From: Arthrobacter sp. Hiyo8
GTDB lineage: Bacteria; Actinomycetota; Actinomycetes; Actinomycetales; Micrococcaceae
DNA length: 64,000 nt
Assembly (NCBI GenBank): GCA_001549895.1
Contig: AP014719.1
Coordinates: forward strand, 3,968,001 to 4,032,000
Direction: 5' to 3'
Shown: in pieces, positions 11,201-21,016 of the stretch
Position numbering within the stretch: position 1 is the first letter of the stretch
Layout: each line of letters opens with the position of its first letter
The notes under the pieces: model-generated
Seen by the model: only the letters and a program-made list of their open reading frames with translations
What the model was told of the DNA's origin: nothing
The model's database searches: none
Position numbers and translations under genes: made by a program

Positions 11201-11675
11201 CTCAAGTCCGTTCGTCGCGCCTGCAACCTGACCGGTGCGACCTTCTGTGCAGTTTTACCCTCAGCACAATTCGGGGTCGCCAGTACTCATTGTGGGCATT
11301 CATTTATTATTAACCCGGTTGCGCGTCGATGGCTTAACAGCAAAAGGCGCTTGGCCTTTTGGCCAATGGCGCGCGCCTGATTACTTGACGCTACGAGCGG
11401 GCAATCAGGGTGTCAACACTCGTATTTAGTCACCGTCAACACTCGAGTAGTGCCTCAAATCCATCCGGTTTCGTGCATGCCGTGCCGCGGATAGTCCCGC
11501 AAAATCCAGCCGCGGCAGGTTCAGTTGAATCCGGGGACTTCCTTGTCAATCGCCGTGGTGTTCGTGGTTATCCACAACCGCCCAAATCTACTTGGCAGGG
11601 AGTCGCAACCTCCCCTAGCCTTAACTTGGTTGAAGGTTTCCGCAGCGCCTGGGCGCATGCTGCATTGGGGGGAAC
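11201..11675. other. Gene-free divergent region
   Basis: Spacer between two divergent units, the deacetylase (minus) and the pilus operon (plus). It holds a small hairpin at 11342-11360 (AAAAGGC paired with GCCTTTT) and an 11-base direct repeat GTCAACACTCG at 11412 and 11435. No open frame in it looks like a gene. Confidence 0.6.
11412..11445. repeat. Direct repeat GTCAACACTCG x2, possible operator
   Basis: Two exact copies (11412-11422 and 11435-11445) are spaced 23 bases start to start, about two helical turns. They lie some 230 bases upstream of the pilus operon, which is where an activator or repressor could bind. The regulator is unknown. Confidence 0.4.
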
Positions 11676-12899
11676 ATGGAAGCATTGCGCATCGTCGAGG
11701 ATGAAGTGCGGGAGCTGATTCGTCGGCGTGGACTGGATCCTTCGAGTCAAGCAGTCGAAATTCACCGGCTCGTCGAGGCCGCCGTGAATGATTACGATGA
11801 GCGGGCTCTTCTGGGCCCCTTGCCTCCCTTGGGACGCTTGGACACTGCGCGCAAGTACGTGTTCGACGCCGTTGCCGGCTTCGGGCCTATCCAGCCACTT
11901 CTGGATGATCCCACCATCGAAGAGGTCTGGCTGAACGCGCCAAACGAGGTTTACGTTGCCAGGAACGGCGAATCAGAACTTACCTCGATCAGCCTCACCG
12001 AGCAGCAGGTTCGCGACCTCGTCGAGCGGATGCTCAAGAGTTCCGGGCGGAGGCTCGACCTCTCCTCACCTTTTGTGGATGCGGCCCTGCCCGATGGCTC
12101 TCGGCTCCACGTCGTCATTCCCGACGTCACCCGTCGTCATTGGGCCGTGAATATCCGCAAATTTGTGGTCAAGGCAACCCGGCTCGAGCATCTCGTGGAG
12201 TTGGGGACGTTGACGCCCGAGTCAGCCCGGTTCCTGGGAGCCGCGGTCGCCAGTGGATTGAACATTCTCGTCTCAGGAGCCACCCAGGCCGGAAAGACCA
12301 CAATGCTCAACTGCCTGGCAGCCAATATCGGCTCCCGCGAGCGGGTCATCACCGTCGAAGAGATCTTTGAGCTTCACTTCCCGCTACGCGACGTCGTTGG
12401 CCTTCAGTGTCGCCAGCCAAACCTTGAGGGCCAAGGCGAAATTCCCCTCCGCCGGCTCGTCAAAGAGGCTCTTCGTATGCGGCCGGATCGTCTCGTGGTG
12501 GGCGAGGTCCGGGAAGCCGAAAGCCTGGACATGCTGATTGCGTTGAATTCGGGCTTGCCGGGCATGTGCACCGTCCACGCCAACTCGGCCCATGACGCCG
12601 TGACAAAGATTTGCACCTTGCCGCTGCTGGCCGGCGGGAACATCTCAAGCGCGTTCGTCGTTCCAACCGTGGCTTCATGCATCGATCTCGTGGTTCATTG
12701 CAGCCGCCACGCGGACGGTCGCCGGCAAGTCACCGAGATCCTTTCGCTGGGGCGACGCGTGGAGAACGGCATCATCGAGTCGTCCAAGGTATTCACGATG
12801 CAGGACGGCCGGCTCCAAGCCACGTCGAATTCCATGCCGGCCGCCGAGAAATTCGCCCGGGCCGGATTTGACGTCGCCGCGCTCCTGGGGCACTTCTAA
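11676..12899 (+). CDS. Tad/Flp pilus assembly ATPase, TadA/CpaF family
   Basis: An intact 407-residue type II/IV secretion ATPase that powers pilus assembly or secretion at the inner face of the membrane. Walker A is GATQAGKTT at residues 201-209; Walker B with the following Glu is around LVVGEVRE (273-280); an Asp box and His box lie between (ITVEEIFELHF). It is the first gene of the pilus operon, and the next start overlaps its stop (TAATG). The usual upstream partner TadZ/CpaE is absent, so this is a compact actinobacterial Tad locus. Confidence 0.9.
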   Translation: MEALRIVEDEVRELIRRRGLDPSSQAVEIHRLVEAAVNDYDERALLGPLPPLGRLDTARKYVFDAVAGFGPIQPLLDDPTIEEVWLNAPNEVYVARNGESELTSISLTEQQVRDLVERMLKSSGRRLDLSSPFVDAALPDGSRLHVVIPDVTRRHWAVNIRKFVVKATRLEHLVELGTLTPESARFLGAAVASGLNILVSGATQAGKTTMLNCLAANIGSRERVITVEEIFELHFPLRDVVGLQCRQPNLEGQGEIPLRRLVKEALRMRPDRLVVGEVREAESLDMLIALNSGLPGMCTVHANSAHDAVTKICTLPLLAGGNISSAFVVPTVASCIDLVVHCSRHADGRRQVTEILSLGRRVENGIIESSKVFTMQDGRLQATSNSMPAAEKFARAGFDVAALLGHF

Positions 12900-13753
12900 T
12901 GGCGCCGCTGCTAGGCGTTCTCTGCGGGCTGGGTGTCTTCCTCATCTGGTGGTCGGCATGGGAACAAGACCCGCTTGCCGTCAAGGAGCCAAAACCTAAA
13001 CGCCTTGAGTCCTTGTTGCTCACTGCCGGGATCGAAAAAGTGAGCGGCGGGGGATTCATCGCATCGTGCCTCGGATTGGGCCTTTTCGCCGCACTGGTGA
13101 TCTACATCATGACCGCGTCGTTCTCGATCGCAGCGTGCTTCGGCTTGTTCGGTATGTGGCTTCCCTTGGCCGTTGTCAGTTGGCGGGCGCGCAAGCGGAC
13201 CGCCATGCTCAGGGAGCTCTGGCCCGATGTCGTCGACCATTTGCGCTCGGCGATCCGTGCGGGGCTTTCGCTGCCCGAGGCGCTTATCCAGCTCGGAGAC
13301 AAAGGTCCCGAAGAGCTGCGGGCTCTCTTCCGCGAGTTTGCCGCGGACTACCGTTCCGGCGGCCATTTCGATGCGGCGTTGAGCAAACTAAAGGAGCGTT
13401 TGGCCGATCCCGTTGCCGACCGGATCATTGAGGCGCTCAGGCTGACCCGGGACGTGGGCGGATCCGATCTCGGCCGCCTTTTGGGAACTCTTGCCGAGTT
13501 CCTTCGTGAGAGCGCGAGGACTCGCAGCGAGCTTGAGGCGCGACAATCATGGACCATCAATGGTGCTCGCCTGGCCGTTGCCGCCCCATGGATCGTCCTG
13601 ATGTTGCTGGCCAGCCGGCCGGAAGCCGTTGCCGCGTATAACTCGGCGGCCGGAGCCAGCGTTCTTGGAGGCGGATTGTTGGTCTCGGCCTTCTGCTATT
13701 GGGTGATGCTGCGCATCGCCGCCCTTCCTGAAGATGAAAGGGTCCTTCGATGA
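12899..13753 (+). CDS. Tad pilus inner-membrane platform protein, TadB-like
   Basis: 284 residues, uninterrupted. Two N-terminal hydrophobic segments, a cytoplasmic T2SSF domain (ELWPDVVDHLRSAIRAGLSLPEAL, then LRLTRDVGGSDLGRLL) and two C-terminal membrane helices match the type II secretion F-domain platform of Tad systems. It should pair with the TadC-like protein next to it and couple the ATPase to pilin assembly. The start ATG overlaps the stop of the ATPase gene by one base and the TGA overlaps the next ATG, so translation is coupled on both sides. Confidence 0.87.
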   Translation: MAPLLGVLCGLGVFLIWWSAWEQDPLAVKEPKPKRLESLLLTAGIEKVSGGGFIASCLGLGLFAALVIYIMTASFSIAACFGLFGMWLPLAVVSWRARKRTAMLRELWPDVVDHLRSAIRAGLSLPEALIQLGDKGPEELRALFREFAADYRSGGHFDAALSKLKERLADPVADRIIEALRLTRDVGGSDLGRLLGTLAEFLRESARTRSELEARQSWTINGARLAVAAPWIVLMLLASRPEAVAAYNSAAGASVLGGGLLVSAFCYWVMLRIAALPEDERVLR

Positions 13754-14687
13754 CTGGGCTGACTGCCTTGGCTGCATTCTGCGGACTTCTTTTGGGAGCC
13801 GGATTGTGGCTCATCTTTGTTCGCATGCCATTCATGCGGGCGATTCGGTTCGTGGAGCGCATCGAGCCGCAACTCAGGTCCCAGAACCTCGAATCGCGCC
13901 TGCTCTCCGCACCCTCGGACATCGCACCGTTCGGCGCCTTGGAGCGCATCCTGCGGCCGGTTTTTCGCGACGCCCTCGGCTACCTGGCGAAGTTCAACCT
14001 GGGGACCACATCCCTCAACAAAAAGCTGGCAAAGGCCGGTTCTGGAAAGTCCGCGCTGGACTTCCGCGCGGAGCAACTGCTGTGGGCCGCCGCGGGCTTC
14101 GCCACGGCGCTCGTCGTGGTGGTCGGGAATGCCACCGGGGGTCGGTTCAGTCCGGTGCCCGCGGTTGCTACGGTCCTGGTTTGTGCACTGGCAGGGTTTC
14201 TTTTCCGCGACTACATGCTCCGGGTGCAGATCAAACGAAGGGAAAGGCGGATGCTGGCGGAATTCCCGAGCCTTGCCGAGTTGATGGCTCTTGCGGTGGG
14301 TGCGGGGGAGAGCGCCAGCGGTGCCCTCGATCGAGTGTGTCGCACAGCCCGCGGCGAACTGGCGAAGGAGTTTGCCCTGGTGTTGGCCGCCACCCGGCCG
14401 GCACGCCCCTGATCGAAGCCCTGCGCGAGTTTTCGGGACGAACCGAGCTCGGCCCGCTTGTTCGGTTCGTGGATGGAATTGTCGTTGCCGTCGAACGCGG
14501 AACTCCCTTGGCCGATGTTTTGCGGGCCCAAGCTGCGGATGTCCGCGATTCAGCCAAGCGGGAACTGATGGAAGCGGCGGGCCGCAAGGAAATCGCCATG
14601 ATGGTCCCGCTGGTTTTCGGCGTCCTGCCCCTCACGGTGATCTTCGCGGTCTATCCGGGCTTGGCCGCGTTGGATCTCGGCTTCTAA
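13750..14687 (+). CDS. Tad pilus inner-membrane platform protein, TadC-like
   Basis: About 312 residues after closing one frameshift near 14395 (ACCCGG should read ACCCGGG). An N-terminal helix, a second hydrophobic region (about residues 110-155), and a T2SSF domain (MLAEFPSLAELMALAVGAGESASGAL and TPLIEALREFSGRTELGPL) fit TadC. It ends in a membrane helix (MVPLVFGVLPLTVIFAVYPG). The ATG overlaps the TGA of the preceding tadB-like gene. Its cellular place is the inner-membrane base of the pilus. Confidence 0.85.
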
Positions 14688-14810
14688 TGACGAATCTCAG
14701 TCAAGCCTTTTCACATCCGTCACATGGGCGTCCGCCTGAATACCAAGACAGCACGGATCACAATGGATTCCTGCATAAGGAATTGGGAAAGATGAAATGG
14801 GGAAGATGAA

Positions 14811-15083
14811 ATGGTGAAAATGAAAAAGCTCGGACGCGAAGGCCTATCCGCTTCAGGACTCTTGCTGTGGCAGCTGTGGACACTCCCGTCGTCCAGATCA
14901 GCGCTTGGAACCAACCTGCACAAGTGTCCGGTCCCCGACGACGATCATCCGGAGCGGGGCGATGTACCAGGTTGGGTCATGATCACCCTGATGTCCGCCG
15001 CACTTGTCGCGGGCCTGCTGGCGCTGGCCGGCCCGGCACTGGAAGGACTCTTCAACCAGGCGATGAGCAAGGTCGGAAAGTAA
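14811..15083 (+). CDS. Small single-helix protein, candidate Flp-type pilin
   Basis: 90 residues with one C-terminal hydrophobic helix (about residues 53-73) preceded by PERGDVPGW. Position and size are those of the Flp pilin in Tad loci: after the platform genes and before the TadE-like genes. The acidic/Gly stretch before the helix is where prepilin peptidase would cut, but the canonical G-x4-E-Y site is not seen. GGGGAAG before 14811 makes that ATG the best start; ATG 14823 is an alternative. The central part (about residues 18-48) is unlike other pilins and could hide a frame error. Confidence 0.6.
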   Translation: MVKMKKLGREGLSASGLLLWQLWTLPSSRSALGTNLHKCPVPDDDHPERGDVPGWVMITLMSAALVAGLLALAGPALEGLFNQAMSKVGK

Positions 15084-15087
15084 GTCC

Positions 15088-15509
15088 ATGCCGTTCCGCA
15101 GCCGGGTAGCGGAAGATGGCAGTGGCGTGAGGGTCGGCAGGGCGATGAACGCGGCTCCGCCGTCGTGGATTTTGTGCTGGTCGGCGGTCTGTTGACGGTA
15201 TTCTTCCTCGTTGTCATTCAACTGACCCTCATATTGCACGTGCGCAATACGCTCATTGATGCGGCCTCGTCCGGAGCCCGTTACGGCACTCTCGCCGACA
15301 GGACATCGTCCGATGCCCGTGAGCGCACAGCAGAGCTGATCGGAACGGCGCTGAACGCGGACTTTGCCCGGGACATCTCGACATCGGAGGCCAGCTTCCA
15401 GGGAATCCGCACCTTGGAGGTGACAGTCCGTGCACCATTGCCAGTTATCGGACTGATTGGTCCCGTAGCAGGGCTGGAGGTGAGGGGCCATGCTGCGACT
15501 TCGGGTTGA
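15088..15509 (+). CDS. TadE-like minor pseudopilin 1
   Basis: The ATG at 15088 follows the pilin stop by 4 bases and has GGAAAG upstream, but it enters the TadE frame only if one base is missing near 15140. The resulting protein has about 140 residues: a short N-terminus, then DERGSAVVDFVLVGG and a long hydrophobic helix, the signature of TadE pseudopilins, and a beta-rich tail (LEVTVRAPLPVIGL). These are processed by prepilin peptidase and prime the pilus. If the frameshift is not real, a GTG at 15165 gives 114 residues, without the motif's start. Confidence 0.7.
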
Positions 15510-16022
15510 TCCTGGCCGTGCAGCGCTCTCCCGCTTCAGGGAGGTGGTCTGCCTGCCGGCGGCGGAGGGGCCGGCGGCGGAGGGCCGCGAACCTGCCGGC
15601 CCTCCGTGTGCCCTGAGAGGGGAAGCGCGGTGGTCGAGTTCATCCTCCTGTCCCTCCTACTCATGGTTCCCGTGGTCTATTTCATCGTCACTATTGGACA
15701 GATCCAGGGCGGTTCCTTCGCCGTCGTGGGGGCAGCGGACCAAGCCGCCAAGGTCTATGTCATGCAGAAGGACACCTCCCAAGGGCGCGTCGCCGCTGAA
15801 CAGGCTGCCCTTCTGGCCCTTGCCGACTATGGCCATTCCGCGGAGCGGGCAAATGTCGACGTCGCGTGCGACCGCGGCGATTGCCTGTCCGCCGGCGCTG
15901 CTGTGACGGTGACGGTCAAGCTCACGGTGCCGTTGCCCATGCTGCCCTTTGGAGACACCCTGAATCTGGACGCCGCGAATCTGAGTGCGTCGGCTACGCA
16001 AATCGTCGGGCGGTTCCGGTGA
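15490..16022 (+). CDS. TadE-like minor pseudopilin 2
   Basis: About 177 residues. The ATG at 15490 overlaps the end of the preceding gene by 20 bases. One C is missing near 15610, after which the frame reads PERGSAVVEFILLSLLLMVPVVYF, a typical TadE Glu-plus-helix signature. The tail is a beta-rich extracellular domain with two Cys (about CDRGDC). It is probably a minor pilin working with the other TadE-like protein. A shorter GTG start at 15606 would avoid the frameshift but removes the N-terminal leader. Confidence 0.72.
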
Positions 16023-16498
16023 GAGGTCTTCCCGCGAAGACGGACATCCTGCTATCCCGAAAATCAGAGGCGGAAGGCGGCCATTTGATGGTCTTGACCA
16101 TCGGCTATGTCGTGGTCGCGTTATTGCTTGCAACGGTCGTTGCTGCGGCCTCGGCCATCTACATCGAACATAAGAAGCTCCTCTCCGTGGCGGACGGAGC
16201 TTCTGTGGCGGCCGCGGACAGCTATGCCCTCGGCCAAGTGGACAGCGGCGCCGAAACGCCGTCGGCCGTCCTCAACAGCGCGCGGGTAAGAGGTATTACC
16301 GAGTCATACCTCAGCCAAAACGGCGCCCATTCACGGTTCGATCAACTTGCCGTCGGCCCGGGTACCGGGAGTCCGGACAACACCACGGCCGAAGTGGTGC
16401 TCAGCGCGGTTGCCCATCCGCCTGTGGTCAGCTTTCTGCTTCCCGACGGTGTTCCGATCGAAGCCCGTTCCACTGCGCGTTCCCGGCTGACCCGCTGA
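16019..16498 (+). CDS. TadG-like / Rv3654c-type pilus-associated protein
   Basis: 159 residues. The GTG at 16019 overlaps the previous stop (GTGA). A short polar leader ending SEAEGGH is followed by a membrane helix (MVLTIGYVVVALLLATVVAAASAIYIEHKKLLSVADGA in part) and an extracellular region. The piece HKKLLSVADGASVAAAD is typical of TadG/Rv3654c-like proteins found last in actinobacterial Tad operons. Its role, probably in pilus anchoring or sealing, is inferred from position. Confidence 0.75.
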   Translation: MRGLPAKTDILLSRKSEAEGGHLMVLTIGYVVVALLLATVVAAASAIYIEHKKLLSVADGASVAAADSYALGQVDSGAETPSAVLNSARVRGITESYLSQNGAHSRFDQLAVGPGTGSPDNTTAEVVLSAVAHPPVVSFLLPDGVPIEARSTARSRLTR

Positions 16499-16565
16499 TT
16501 TTCAAGCGTCACACGTCCAGGCTCCGTGCCAAGGCCGTCAACGGATGGCGTACTCTGGAACAACC

Positions 16566-17680
16566 ATGGCTCAGATTGACTTTCCCGCAGAAATCCGCGC
16601 GCTTCGCTCCACTTACCGCTCCATCGAACAGGTTTCCGATGTCGAGAAGCTCAAGGAAGAGATCGCAGAACTGAGCGAGCGGGCTGGTGAACCGAACCTC
16701 TGGGACGATCCAGCTGCCGCCCAGGTAATTACGTCCAAGTTGTCCCACCGGCAGTCGGAGCTTGAACGGTTGAACAGGCTGACGGGCCGCATCGACGATC
16801 TTGAGGTCCTTGTCGAGCTCGGCCAGGACGAGGACGACGACGCCTCCATGGTGGAGGCGGCCACGGAACTCGAATCAATCCGTAAGGCCCTCAAGGAACT
16901 TGAAGTGGTTACCCTGCTCTCGGGCGAATACGACGAACGCGAGGCCGTCGTCACGATTCGTGCGGGCGCCGGCGGTGTTGATGCGGCGGACTTCGCCGAA
17001 ATGCTCATGCGCATGTACCTGCGCTGGGCAGAACGCCATGGCTACCCGACTACCGTGATGGACACCTCGTACGCCGAAGAGGCCGGCCTCAAATCGGCTA
17101 CTTTCGAGGTCAAAGCGCCGTACGCTTTCGGTACCCTCAGCGTCGAAGCCGGGACGCACCGGCTTGTCCGGATCAGCCCGTTCGACAACCAGGGACGGCG
17201 ACAGACGTCCTTTGCCGCCGTCGAAGTCATCCCGCTCATTGAGCAGACCGACTCGATCGACATTCCGGACAACGAGATCCGCGTCGATGTCTTCCGCTCT
17301 TCCGGCCCTGGCGGGCAGTCCGTCAACACGACGGACTCCGCAGTACGTTTGACCCACATCCCCACAGGGATTGTCGTCTCCATGCAGAACGAGAAGTCCC
17401 AGTTGCAGAACCGCGCAGCCGCGATGCGCGTGCTCCAATCAAGGCTCCTCCTCCTGAAAAAGGAGCAGGAAGATGCTGAGAAGAAGGCATTCGCAGGTGA
17501 CGTGAAGGCATCGTGGGGGACCAGATGCGTTCGTATGTGCTCAATCCATACCAGATGGTCAAAGACTTGCGGACTGAGCACGAAGTGGGCAACACGTCTG
17601 CGGTGTTCGACGGCGACATCGACGACTTCATTGACGCAGGGATTCGCTGGCGCACAGGTAACCGCAACGCCGAGGGATAA
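16566..17680 (+). CDS. prfB: Peptide chain release factor 2
   Basis: About 371 residues. RF2 recognises UGA and UAA stop codons in the ribosome and triggers peptide release. The SPF tripeptide that reads the stop codon (RISPFDNQGRR) and the catalytic GGQ (SSGPGGQSVNTTDS) are both present. The frame breaks near 17515 in a run of five G that should be six; after repair the C-terminus reads GDQMRSYVLNPYQMVKD. This is not the programmed RF2 frameshift, which occurs near codon 26. ATG 16566 gives the usual start MAQIDFPAEI. It lies just upstream of ftsEX, a common actinobacterial order. Confidence 0.93.
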
Positions 17681-17849
17681 GGCGCCCGGGCTGATTACTT
17701 GATTGGGCGACACACCGCGCCAAGCCCGCGATTCCATCGCGGAGCGTGCGTATAGTCGAAGAGCCGGCGCTCAACTTCCCCCAATGAAAGCCCGTGCGCT
17801 GGCGGTTGGACTGGTCGAACGTGGCATGTCCGGCGGGTTCTGAAGAGTC

Positions 17850-18614
17850 ATGATCCGATTTGAGAATGTCACCAAGGTCTACGACCCCAATGCCCGTCCG
17901 GCGCTGGATGCTGTCAACCTTGAGATTGACCGTGGAGAATTCACCTTCCTCGTCGGGGCCTCGGGTTCCGGCAAGTCGACGTTTCTACGACTCATTCTGA
18001 AGGAAGACCGGGCAACATCCGGTTCCGTCTACGTCGCGGGCCAGAACGTGGCCAACATTTCAAGCTGGCGGGTCCCCAAACTTCGCCGCGGAATCGGTGT
18101 CGTTTTCCAAGACTTCCGCCTGTTGCCGCAGAAGAATGTCTTCGCCAACGTTGCCTTCGCCATGCAGGTGATCGGAAAAAGCCGCAGCATCATCCGCGAG
18201 ACGGTTCCGGAAGTGCTGAAGACTGTTGGGCTTGAAGGCAAGGAACGTCGCATGCCGCATGAGCTGTCCGGTGGTGAGCAGCAGCGCGTGGCCATCGCCC
18301 GCGCCGTCGTCAACCGTCCCGGCATCCTGCTGGCGGACGAACCCACCGGAAACCTGGACCCCATTACCTCGATGGGCATTATGGGCGTTCTCGACAAGAT
18401 CAACCAGAACGGCACCACTGTGGTCATGGCGACGCACGACGACGACATTGTGAACGAGATGCGCAAGCGCGTGGTGGAGCTCCGGAACGGAGTGGTGGTC
18501 CGCGATGAGGCAAGGGCCCTCTACACCTCGATGATTCCGGTAGTGGGAGAGTCCCGGCGGATGAAGGACGCGAGCGATGCGGAAATCGACCGCGCGCAGG
18601 GGGTCCAGCAGTGA
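17850..18614 (+). CDS. ftsE: Cell division ATP-binding protein FtsE
   Basis: 254 residues, uninterrupted ABC ATPase. Walker A GASGSGKST at 36-44, signature LSGGEQQ at 139-145, Walker B ILLADEP at 159-165 and the switch His in MATHDDD. The FtsE-specific VFQDFRLLP follows the Q-loop. FtsEX does not transport; it senses division state and turns on a periplasmic wall hydrolase. The C-terminal tail (after about residue 228) is an extension. The ftsX start overlaps the stop. Confidence 0.96.
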   Translation: MIRFENVTKVYDPNARPALDAVNLEIDRGEFTFLVGASGSGKSTFLRLILKEDRATSGSVYVAGQNVANISSWRVPKLRRGIGVVFQDFRLLPQKNVFANVAFAMQVIGKSRSIIRETVPEVLKTVGLEGKERRMPHELSGGEQQRVAIARAVVNRPGILLADEPTGNLDPITSMGIMGVLDKINQNGTTVVMATHDDDIVNEMRKRVVELRNGVVVRDEARALYTSMIPVVGESRRMKDASDAEIDRAQGVQQ

Positions 18615-19525
18615 GGCTCGCTTTTATCCTGGGCGAGATCGGCAGCGGTCTGCGCCGGAACCTGTCAATGGTGATTTCCGTCGTCCTGGTGACTTTTGTC
18701 TCGCTCACCTTTGTTGGTGCGGCCGGAATGCTGCAGATGCAGATCAACCAGATGAAGGGCTACTGGTATGACAAAGTCCAGGTCGCCATCTTCCTCTGCA
18801 ACGACTCCTCGACGTCGACCGGATGTGCCTCGGGTGCGGTCACCAAGGAGCAGCAGGCCAATCTGGCCAAAATGCTCGATTCGCCGGCTGTCAAGCAGTA
18901 CATCACCGACTACCAGTTCGAATCGCAAGCCGATGCGTTCAAGCACTTCAAGGAACAGTTCTCCAACTCTCCGATCGTTGATTCGGTAACCCAGGACCAG
19001 CTTCCTTCGTCTTTCCGAATCAACATGAAGGACCCCCAGAAGTACCAGATCATCAGCGAAACGTTCTCGTCCCAGGCCGGGGTGGAGACCGTGAGCGATC
19101 AGCGCCAGGTCCTTGAACGGATCTTTGAGTGGATGAACGGTGCCTCTGTGGCGGCAATGGTGGTGGCGGGAGTCATGATCTTCTGTGCAGTCCTGCTTAT
19201 CACCACGACCATCAGGTTGTCCGCGTTCAGCCGGCGACGGGAGACAGGCATCATGCGCCTCGTTGGAGCATCGAAGACCGTCATCCAACTGCCGTTCATC
19301 CTCGAAGGCGTCATCGCCGCCGTCGTGGGTGCAGTCCTGGCCTCAGGCACACTGTGGCTGGTGGCCCAGTTCTGGCTCAACGGAGACTTGTCGCGGCAGT
19401 TCCTGAACACTCCGTTTATTTCCTCGACCCAGGTACTCGTGATTGCGCCGGTCCTGATAGCGTTGGGCGGTGGCTTGGCCGGGATATCGTCGCTCCTGAC
19501 CCTCCGCCGATATCTCAAGGTCTAG
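18611..19525 (+). CDS. ftsX: Cell division membrane protein FtsX
   Basis: 304 residues, intact. One N-terminal membrane helix (about 20-42), a large extracytoplasmic domain (about 50-175) with two Cys (CNDSSTSTGC), then three C-terminal helices: the FtsX permease layout. GTG 18611 overlaps the ftsE stop (GTGA), so the pair is translationally coupled. The external domain should bind and activate the peptidase encoded immediately downstream. Confidence 0.95.
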   Translation: MRLAFILGEIGSGLRRNLSMVISVVLVTFVSLTFVGAAGMLQMQINQMKGYWYDKVQVAIFLCNDSSTSTGCASGAVTKEQQANLAKMLDSPAVKQYITDYQFESQADAFKHFKEQFSNSPIVDSVTQDQLPSSFRINMKDPQKYQIISETFSSQAGVETVSDQRQVLERIFEWMNGASVAAMVVAGVMIFCAVLLITTTIRLSAFSRRRETGIMRLVGASKTVIQLPFILEGVIAAVVGAVLASGTLWLVAQFWLNGDLSRQFLNTPFISSTQVLVIAPVLIALGGGLAGISSLLTLRRYLKV

Positions 19526-19527
19526 CC

Positions 19528-20952
19528 ATGAAGAGCAAAGATCCCGGGCGAACAGGACAGCCGATGACACGGAAGTACCAGGCTGCGCTGCAGCTGCGCA
19601 AAGTGAGCGGCCGGGCGAAGGTCGCCGGCTCCGTGCTGGCCATTGCGCTCGCCGCGAGCCTCGGCACCGCGCCCGGGGCGCACGCTGACAATCTCGATGA
19701 CCAACAGGCTGCCCTCAACGCGGAATCGGCGCGTGTGCAGCAGTCGCTGGAATTCGTTGACGCCAACATCGCCAAGGCGGCTGGCGACCTCGTTGTCTAC
19801 CAAGGACAGCTTCCGGGGGCGCAGCAGGCACTCCTCGAAGCCCAGGGCAAGGTTGCCACAGCAGTCAAGGAGGCTGATGCCTTGGCCGCCCGCGTGGATC
19901 TGGCGCAGCAGAGTAAAGCCCAGATCACCCAGCAACTGGAAAACGACAAGCAAAAGATCACCGACACCAAGAAGCTCATCGGCCAGATCGCGGCGCAGGC
20001 GTATAAATCCGGAGGGGTTCCAACGAACGTCGCTTTGCTGTTCGGATCGAACGACGGCGGCAACCTCACGGAAACCATGGACCTCGCCAACCAAGCGATG
20101 CGCAGCCAGAACGCCGCGATGACGAAATTGACGCAGCAGAGCGCGACGAACGTGAACTCCCAGGCCCGGCTCACCGCCGTCGAACAGGAAATCCGCGATC
20201 TCAAGGCAAAGGCGGACGCCGCACTTGAGCGTGAGAAGGCAGCCCGGGATGACGCCGCTGCCAAGAAGGCGGAGGTGGACAAACTCATCTCCGACACCAC
20301 TCGTCTCAACGCCCAGCTTCAAGCAGCCAAACCCGGGATCCAAGCCAACTCCAGCAAGTGAAGGCGAACCAGGACGCCGTCGCCGCGGAAATCTCGGAAC
20401 GTGACCGTAAACTGCGCGAAGCTTGGTTGGCCGAACAGCAGCGCCTCGCCGCAGCCGCGGCGGCCGCGGCCAGGCGCAAAACCAGGCAGCCCCGCAGCCT
20501 TTTGTCCCACCGGCGAGCAACCCGCGCTCGAACTTCGGCCTGATTCACCCGGTGCCTGCGAACATCCCGATCACGTCAGGCTTCGGTTGGCGTGCGACGC
20601 CGCCTGGAACCATCGATTTCTACGGCCAGGGCGGCTATATGCACACGGGCATCGACTTCGGTGCCCCTGCGGAACGCCGGTATACGCAGCCGCTGCAGGC
20701 ACGGTGTTTTCTGCAGGTTGGGGCAACGACGGCGGTGGCAACCGTGTCAAGATATCGCACGGAGTCATCAATGGTGATTCCCTGACCACGGTTTACTACC
20801 ACAACACCAGCGTGGTGGTTTCCTCCGGACAGCAAGTGAGTCAAGGTCAGCTCATTGCCTATTCAGGTACCACGGGTAACTCCACCGGTTGCCACGTGCA
20901 CTTTGAAACCTGGGTTAATGGGCAGGCTGTTGACCCGATGAACCTTTTGTAG
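19528..20952 (+). CDS. Secreted coiled-coil M23 peptidase (FtsEX-activated hydrolase candidate)
   Basis: About 475 residues over four reading segments joined by three one-base gaps (near 20350, 20475 and 20672; the first two restore GCCCA from GCCA, the third GGG from GG). A signal peptide ends near GAHADN; a long coiled coil (about residues 55-320) rich in Ala, Gln and Lys follows; a Q/A/P linker leads to a LytM/M23 domain with HTGIDFGAP and HVHFE, the zinc ligands. The order coiled coil plus LytM matches EnvC-like activators and hydrolases controlled by FtsEX. All ligands expected of an active enzyme are present, so it probably cuts cross-links at the septum itself. It starts three bases after the ftsX stop. 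Confidence 0.88.
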
Positions 20953-21016
20953 CCCACACGACAGGGATCTGCTGGCGTAGACTAGTGTGATTCTTCGACA
21001 ACCAAGGAGTTCTACC

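Noticed and set aside
11342..11360. Hairpin AAAAGGC...GCCTTTT as a terminator
   Set aside because: No gene ends close to it on either strand.
17500..17530. prfB frameshift as programmed RF2 recoding
   Set aside because: Programmed recoding occurs near codon 26 at a UGA; this break is about 60 codons before the end in a G run.
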